Part shown: piece by piece, positions 1 through 3,734 of the stretch
Layout: the number at the start of each line of letters is the position of its first letter
How positions within the stretch are numbered: the first letter of the stretch is position 1
Assembly: GCA_900546385.1 (NCBI GenBank)
Contig: URCT01000134.1
Span: forward strand, 1-5,941
Length of the DNA: 5,941 bases
Direction: 5' to 3'
Source of the DNA: an uncultured Eubacteriales bacterium
GTDB lineage: Bacteria > Bacillota > Clostridia > Oscillospirales > CAG-382
Notes under the pieces: model-generated
What the model was told of the DNA's origin: nothing
What the model saw: only the letters and a program-made list of their open reading frames with translations
Databases searched by the model: none
Position numbers and translations under genes: made by a program

Positions 1-383
1 GCGAAAAGGTGCAGGATGTGCTTTCCGCCGGAACGCACGGCTCGACCTTCGGCGGAAACCCGGTTGCGGCGGCTGCGGCAAATTATGTACTCGATACAGT
101 GAACAACGAGAACTTCTTGGGCGAGGTTTTGGCAAAGGGCGATTTTATCCGCCGCAAAATCCGCGATTTCGGCTGCCCGGTCGTCAAAGACGTGCGCGGC
201 AAGGGGCTTATGATCGGCGTGCAGGTTGGCTGTGATCCGCATATGATTGCGGAAACCGCCATTGAAGCAGGGCTCATCGTGCTCACCGCCGGAAAGGACG
301 TTGTCCGTTTGCTGCCGCCGCTCACCATTACCGATGCCGAAATCGACACGGGACTCAAACTGTTCAAGCGTGTGCTTTCATAG
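1..383 (+). CDS. argD: Acetylornithine aminotransferase, C-terminal third (5' end outside window)
   Basis: PLP-dependent class III aminotransferase that converts N-acetylglutamate semialdehyde plus glutamate into N-acetylornithine in arginine biosynthesis, in the cytoplasm. The visible part is 126 codons and the stop TAG at 381-383; reading starts at the codon at position 3. Seen directly: the signature GTHGSTFGGNP near the start of the fragment, which carries the Ser/Thr that contacts the PLP phosphate; RGKGLMIG in the small C-terminal domain; and RLLPPLTIT near the end, typical of ArgD. The family is usually about 390-400 residues, so the catalytic lysine and PLP-binding half lie upstream of the window. 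A GTG at 9-11 lies in frame but is internal, because homology continues to its left. Related class III enzymes (ornithine or succinylornithine aminotransferase) cannot be fully excluded on the fragment alone, but the directly following argF supports ArgD. Confidence 0.93.
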   Translation, partial: EKVQDVLSAGTHGSTFGGNPVAAAAANYVLDTVNNENFLGEVLAKGDFIRRKIRDFGCPVVKDVRGKGLMIGVQVGCDPHMIAETAIEAGLIVLTAGKDVVRLLPPLTITDAEIDTGLKLFKRVLS

Positions 384-425
384 TATTAAGCGCACACCGC
401 AAGGCAAAAAGGAAAGGGACTACCG

Positions 426-1337
426 ATGAAAAAAGATTTACTCAAAATGAGCGACCTTGACAAGGACGAATTGCTTGCGCTCATTGAGCTTGCACAAAAA
501 TTAAAATACGAGAAACAGCATGGCATTGCTCATGAGCTGTTAAAAGGCAAAACGCTTGGCATGATCTTTGAAAAATCGTCCACGCGCACCCGTGTGTCGT
601 TTGAAGCCGGTATCTATCAGCTTGGCGGCCTTGGGCTGTTCCTTTCCTCGAAGGATACCCAGCTCGGTCGCGGCGAGCCGATCCGCGACACGGCGCGTGT
701 GCTGTCGCGCTATGTGGACGGCATTATGATCCGCACGTTCGGACAGGAGATCGTTGAGGAGCTTGCCAAATATGCTTCTGTTCCGGTCATCAACGCGCTG
801 ACCGATTATGCGCATCCGTGCCAGGTGCTTGCGGATTTGCTCACCATCAAGGAGCATAAAGGCGGCTTTGAGGGACGTAAGATGTGCTATATCGGCGACG
901 GCAACAACATGGCAAATTCACTGATCGTCGGCGGCCTGCTTTCCGGCATGGACGTGGCGATTGCTACACCGGCCGGCTATCAGCCGCACCCGGAGGTGCT
1001 AAGATTTGCCGAAAGCTATGGAAACAAATTCACGCTGACCGATAACATTTTCGAGGCCGCCGAAGACGCCGACGCGCTCTTCACCGATGTGTGGTCGAGC
1101 ATGGGCATGGAAGCGGAGATCGAAAAACGCAAGCAGATTTTTGCCGGCTATCAGATTAACGCGGAGCTTATGAAAAAAGCCAAAAAGGACGCGATGGTGC
1201 AGCATTGCCTGCCGGCGCACCGCGGCGAAGAAATCACCGACGAGGTGTTCGAAGCGCACGCTGCCGAAATCTTCGACGAAGCCGAAAACCGGCTGCACGC
1301 GCAAAAGGCCGTGATGGCCACGCTCATGAGCCGGTAA
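426..1337 (+). CDS. argF: Ornithine carbamoyltransferase, anabolic, complete
   Basis: Cytoplasmic enzyme that condenses carbamoyl phosphate and ornithine to citrulline, the sixth step of arginine synthesis. It is 303 residues, normal for the family (about 300-335). Motifs seen in order: the carbamoyl-phosphate site S-T-R-T-R at 52-56, inside EKSSTRTRVSFE; the HPCQ motif at 130-133; GDGNNM at 157-162, opening the ornithine-binding domain; the D-x-x-x-SMG ornithine loop at 221-227; and HCLPAHRG at 260-267 with the active-site cysteine. All key residues are present. The ATG at 426 is preceded by a purine-rich AAGGAAAGG at 409-417. It lies 42 nt after the argD stop with no visible promoter or terminator between, so the two are probably co-transcribed. 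Catabolic ArcB is the main alternative; the argD neighbour and absence of arcA/arcC in the window favour the biosynthetic role. The gene converges on the next operon. Confidence 0.96.
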   Translation: MKKDLLKMSDLDKDELLALIELAQKLKYEKQHGIAHELLKGKTLGMIFEKSSTRTRVSFEAGIYQLGGLGLFLSSKDTQLGRGEPIRDTARVLSRYVDGIMIRTFGQEIVEELAKYASVPVINALTDYAHPCQVLADLLTIKEHKGGFEGRKMCYIGDGNNMANSLIVGGLLSGMDVAIATPAGYQPHPEVLRFAESYGNKFTLTDNIFEAAEDADALFTDVWSSMGMEAEIEKRKQIFAGYQINAELMKKAKKDAMVQHCLPAHRGEEITDEVFEAHAAEIFDEAENRLHAQKAVMATLMSR

Positions 1338-1392
1338 AACAAAAGTCTATATGGCTTTTCGGCGTGAGGCGCGAGCGTACAAACCTGCCAGC

Positions 1393-1419
1393 GTGTCGTA
1401 AAACGAAGTTTTGCGGCAC
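1393..1419 (+). repeat. Hairpin in the argF 3' region, possible dispersed palindromic element
   Basis: A 12-bp stem with a 3-nt GAA loop: the left arm GTGTCGTAAAAC (1393-1404) pairs with GTTTTGCGGCAC (1408-1419). Two of the pairs are U-G wobbles in the + strand RNA. On the - strand the same positions become C-A mismatches, so the structure favours the argF transcript. It has no T-tract after it and so is not itself a classical terminator. It could protect the argF mRNA 3' end, or be a copy of a REP-like intergenic repeat; a single copy in this window cannot tell these apart. Confidence 0.5.
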
Positions 1420-1423
1420 ACGA

Positions 1424-1456
1424 AAAGAGCCGTCTGTTAAAAGCAGACGGCTCTTT
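1424..1456. terminator. Bidirectional intrinsic terminator between convergent genes
   Basis: Perfect 13-bp inverted repeat: AAAGAGCCGTCTG (1424-1436) and CAGACGGCTCTTT (1444-1456), with a 7-nt loop. The GC-rich core is flanked by A's on the left and T's on the right, so the RNA from either strand has a stem followed by a short U run (three on the + strand, four on the - strand). It lies 86 nt past the argF stop and 19 nt past the stop of the - strand gene, exactly where a shared terminator for two convergent operons is expected. The T-tracts are short, so efficiency is uncertain. Confidence 0.85.
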
Positions 1457-1475
1457 GCTGTTATACGAATTGGAA

Positions 1476-2384
1476 TCAAGCGTCTTTCCCGTAACGGTCT
1501 TTCAGCATGTTGCGAAGAACCTTGATGGCAAAAGCGGCTTCTTCGATTTCAAAGTCTTTGCCGAAATGGCGAAGCTCTAACTCCATGTTGTAGTAACCGG
1601 CATAGCCGATTTCATCGAGCGCGTCAAATACGTCCTTCCAGTCGATGGTGCCGGTGAGCGGCGTTTTGTGTTGGTCGGTGAGGGTGTCGTTGTCGTTTAA
1701 GTGCAGCGCAACAAGATTTTGACCGGCAAGACGGATGACATCGCCCGGCTTCGGGTTGCCGAAACGCATGGCCTTGTTGGAATGTCCGGTATCCACACAA
1801 ATTTTGAAGTACTCTGCAAAATCCTCTGCCGCGGAAACACGGTTGTAGGACATGAGAAATTCGTTGATCTGCCCGAAAAAGTCGCAGCACGCAAAGCGAA
1901 CCGCGTCGCCGAAGGTTTCGGACGCAATGATAACGCCGTATTCCTTGGCAAACGGCAGCATACGCGTGAACATATCGAAGTTGAGGTCGCGCATCTTTTT
2001 CGGATCGGCCTCAGGCCCCATGTAAATGGTGGTGACCGAATGCACCACGCAGAATTTTGCACCGAGCGCGGCGGTCGCCATGCAGTCAATGCGGCTGTTG
2101 GCAATCAGATTGTCGTCCTCTTCGGGAATGTCCTTGAAGCCTTGGATTCGGCCGTGCGTCTGGCAGATTTCAAGGCCGATCTCGTCGGCAACCTCTTTTA
2201 AGTGCCGATAGTATTCCAAAATGGTACCATCGTCCTCGCCGTAAATGTCGTGCGGCCGCTTGCGGTCGTTGTCGCACAGGTTGAAATCCACCGCGTCCGC
2301 ACCGATGCGCTTGGCAATGCGAAGAGCTTCTTCATCGCCGAACTTGTTTTGGAAAAGACCGATGGAAATGCTGACTTTTCTCAT
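1476..2384 (-). CDS. Sugar phosphate isomerase/epimerase family protein (xylose-isomerase-like TIM barrel)
   Basis: A 302-residue cytoplasmic protein of the AP-endonuclease-2/xylose-isomerase-like TIM-barrel superfamily, the expected length for the family. Probable metal ligands and active-site residues visible in the usual order: Q-T-H-G at 75-78, V-H-S at 114-116, E156 in ASETFGD, D198 and H201 in VDTGH, H228 with the acidic stretch N-D-N-D after it, and E268 in YYNMELE near the end. The stretch GTIDWKDVFDAL (245-256) is also typical. These proteins usually isomerise or epimerise free or phosphorylated sugars or inositols using a divalent metal; the substrate cannot be read from the sequence. 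The ATG at 2382-2384 is preferred because GGAG lies 8 nt upstream; an in-frame TTG at 2403-2405 would overlap the ribosome-binding site and the upstream stop. It is the second gene of an operon, 17 nt after the glycosidase, and so may process a sugar that the glycosidase releases (inference). Confidence 0.85.
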   Translation of the reverse strand: MRKVSISIGLFQNKFGDEEALRIAKRIGADAVDFNLCDNDRKRPHDIYGEDDGTILEYYRHLKEVADEIGLEICQTHGRIQGFKDIPEEDDNLIANSRIDCMATAALGAKFCVVHSVTTIYMGPEADPKKMRDLNFDMFTRMLPFAKEYGVIIASETFGDAVRFACCDFFGQINEFLMSYNRVSAAEDFAEYFKICVDTGHSNKAMRFGNPKPGDVIRLAGQNLVALHLNDNDTLTDQHKTPLTGTIDWKDVFDALDEIGYAGYYNMELELRHFGKDFEIEEAAFAIKVLRNMLKDRYGKDA

Positions 2385-2392
2385 GCTTTTTA

Positions 2393-2402
2393 CTCCTTTT
2401 TT
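2393..2402 (-). promoter_or_regulatory. Ribosome-binding site of the isomerase gene, overlapping the glycosidase stop
   Basis: On the - strand this reads AAAAAAGGAG, with 8 nt to the ATG at 2384. Its first base is the last base of the upstream TGA stop (2402-2404). This decides the isomerase start and suggests translational coupling between the two genes. Confidence 0.8.
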
Positions 2403-3580
2403 CAAAAAATGTGCTTTTCAAAATTCAAAATAAACTCGATGATAAACACGCAGCTCCAGCTGAAATGGTTGCAATATTGGCCTTTTTCGGCCTTGGCGTC
2501 ATAATTTTCGTAAATGTGCTCCTTGTCTTTGGCACACATGGAAAGAATCGACGCTTTGATTTGGTCTGCCACCGCAAAGCCGTAGTTTTTAAGGCCTTTT
2601 GCAGCAAAATATGCCACGTTTAACCACGTCGGGCCGCGCCAGTAATCGAGCGAATATTCCGGACTGTCGAAGGATACGGTCGGCATTTTTCCTTCAAATC
2701 TGGTCTCAGCGATTTTCGCCATCGCTTTTGCCTGTTCTTCGGAGGCGATGCCGATGTACAGCGGCATGAAAGATGCCGGTGAAAGCACGTCGGATATCTC
2801 GTGCGTTAGGCTGTTTGCGTCAGAATACCAACCGTTTTTGCCATCCCAAAGACGCTCGTTGATGCGTGCGCTCAGGCACTCTGCCTTGTCTGACCATGCT
2901 TTTGCTTCCTCCGGCAGATTCAGTTCGCTTGCCATATAGCAAAGCGACCGGTAGTTCATGACCATGAAGCAGTTGAGGTCGATGGCCCACATATCGACAA
3001 TGTTTTTGTCCCAGCGCACCGCGTTGTCCCAACCGGATTCATAGCGCACATGAAGTTCATAATCCTTGCTGCCCTTGTCCTCGGAATCGTAGTGCAAAAG
3101 ACCGTCTCTCATGCGGTTTTCCACCCAATAGGCTTCGTTTTTGACGAGCATGGGATAGACTTTTTGCAGAAATTCGAGGTTTTTATCCCGTTTGTAAACG
3201 ATTTCGCACGCCCAACCGAGTACCGGCGGCTTGGAAAATTGATCGACAAGCGTTCCGTTTTCAAACATAACATCCGGGAACAGACCGTTCTCTTTTTGAA
3301 ACTGCATAAAGCCGAGAAGCGCTTCGCGGGCAAGCGCGGTGTCCCAGCGCGAAACGCCGACCGCATGGAACGCGCTGTCCCAGTTCCATACGCCGGTAAA
3401 AGCGCCGGCCAAACCGGGAAGACTGCGCGCCGGGCTGATACAGCGATACGGACTCCATGGATGGCCATCGGCTTCATAAACGTTGTTCATGAGCGTGGTA
3501 TAGGCAAGGTTCAATAAATGATTTTCGGTTTTGTCGGCACGCTTGTTTTGTGCAAGCCATTGTTCTTTGGATAAATACAT
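2402..3580 (-). CDS. GH63/trehalase-like (alpha/alpha)6-barrel glycosidase
   Basis: A 392-residue protein with no signal peptide, so probably cytoplasmic. It resembles the compact GH63-type glycosidases (relatives include E. coli YgjK and bacterial mannosylglycerate/glucosylglycerate hydrolases), which invert alpha-glycosidic bonds with an aspartate acid and a glutamate base. Seen: WNWDSAFHAV at 65-74; ESGWDNAVRW at 181-190, where D185 is the likely general acid; YWRGPTW at 313-319; and YENYDAKAEKG at 357-367, where E358 is the likely base, followed by HFSWSCVFI. The trehalase GGGEY-type signature is absent, so GH37 is unlikely. It lacks the N-terminal beta domain of large GH63 proteins and consists of the catalytic barrel only. 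The start at 3580 has AAGGGAG 8 nt upstream; an earlier in-frame ATG at 3607 would lie inside the -10 box. First gene of an operon with the isomerase; no transporter or regulator is adjacent. The substrate is unknown. Confidence 0.82.
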   Translation of the reverse strand: MYLSKEQWLAQNKRADKTENHLLNLAYTTLMNNVYEADGHPWSPYRCISPARSLPGLAGAFTGVWNWDSAFHAVGVSRWDTALAREALLGFMQFQKENGLFPDVMFENGTLVDQFSKPPVLGWACEIVYKRDKNLEFLQKVYPMLVKNEAYWVENRMRDGLLHYDSEDKGSKDYELHVRYESGWDNAVRWDKNIVDMWAIDLNCFMVMNYRSLCYMASELNLPEEAKAWSDKAECLSARINERLWDGKNGWYSDANSLTHEISDVLSPASFMPLYIGIASEEQAKAMAKIAETRFEGKMPTVSFDSPEYSLDYWRGPTWLNVAYFAAKGLKNYGFAVADQIKASILSMCAKDKEHIYENYDAKAEKGQYCNHFSWSCVFIIEFILNFEKHIF

Positions 3581-3588
3581 TGGAAATA

Positions 3589-3595
3589 CTCCCTT
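3589..3595 (-). promoter_or_regulatory. Ribosome-binding site of the glycosidase gene
   Basis: Reads AAGGGAG on the - strand, with 8 nt to the ATG at 3578-3580. It fixes this ATG as the start over the in-frame ATG at 3605-3607. Confidence 0.8.
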
Positions 3596-3605
3596 CGATG
3601 GCATC

Positions 3606-3635
3606 ATTCTACCACAAAAGGCCTGCGATTGTCAA
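3606..3635 (-). promoter_or_regulatory. Sigma-A promoter of the glycosidase-isomerase operon
   Basis: On the - strand: -35 TTGACA (3630-3635, perfect consensus), an 18-nt spacer, and -10 TAGAAT (3606-3611) preceded by TGG, giving an extended -10. The expected transcription start is near 3599, leaving a leader of about 19 nt that contains the ribosome-binding site and little else. Confidence 0.8.
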
Positions 3636-3652
3636 GGAAAAGATGGAAAAGA
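3636..3652 (+). repeat. Short direct repeat between the divergent -35 boxes
   Basis: GGAAAAGA occurs twice (3636-3643 and 3645-3652), one base apart, in an almost pure purine stretch between the two divergent -35 elements. It could be an activator or repressor half-site pair, or simply an A-rich UP-like region. The 9-bp spacing is near one helical turn, but the repeat is short and could be chance. Confidence 0.35.
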
Positions 3653-3669
3653 AGACAGATAAAATACGC

Positions 3670-3698
3670 TTGTCAAAATGGCTGTTTTGTGGTACAAT
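3670..3698 (+). promoter_or_regulatory. Sigma-A promoter of the TetM-like GTPase gene
   Basis: -35 TTGTCA (3670-3675), an optimal 17-nt spacer, and -10 TACAAT (3693-3698) with TGG before it (extended -10). The expected start is near 3705, about 30 nt before the ATG. The leader is too short for the leader-peptide attenuator found upstream of classical tet(M), which suggests simple, perhaps constitutive, expression. Confidence 0.82.
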
Positions 3699-3734
3699 AG
3701 ATACGATATAAAACCAAAAACGCAGGAGAAGCCC

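Noticed and set aside
1701..2201. A 166-codon open frame on the + strand inside the isomerase gene
   Set aside because: Antisense to the TIM-barrel gene, with no recognisable motif; judged a shadow frame.
2385..2405. Seven-residue N-terminal extension of the isomerase from a TTG at 2403-2405
   Set aside because: The TTG overlaps the upstream gene's stop and lies inside the region that serves as ribosome-binding site for the ATG at 2384; the extension is not part of the TIM-barrel fold.
3050..3517. A 155-codon open frame on the + strand inside the glycosidase gene
   Set aside because: It is antisense to a well-supported gene with all catalytic motifs, has no recognisable domain and no ribosome-binding site that I could see; the open frame follows from codon bias on the other strand.
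3581..3607. Nine-residue extension of the glycosidase from an ATG at 3605-3607
   Set aside because: This ATG is within the -10 box of the operon promoter, upstream of the expected transcript start, and AAGGGAG is correctly spaced for the ATG at 3580.
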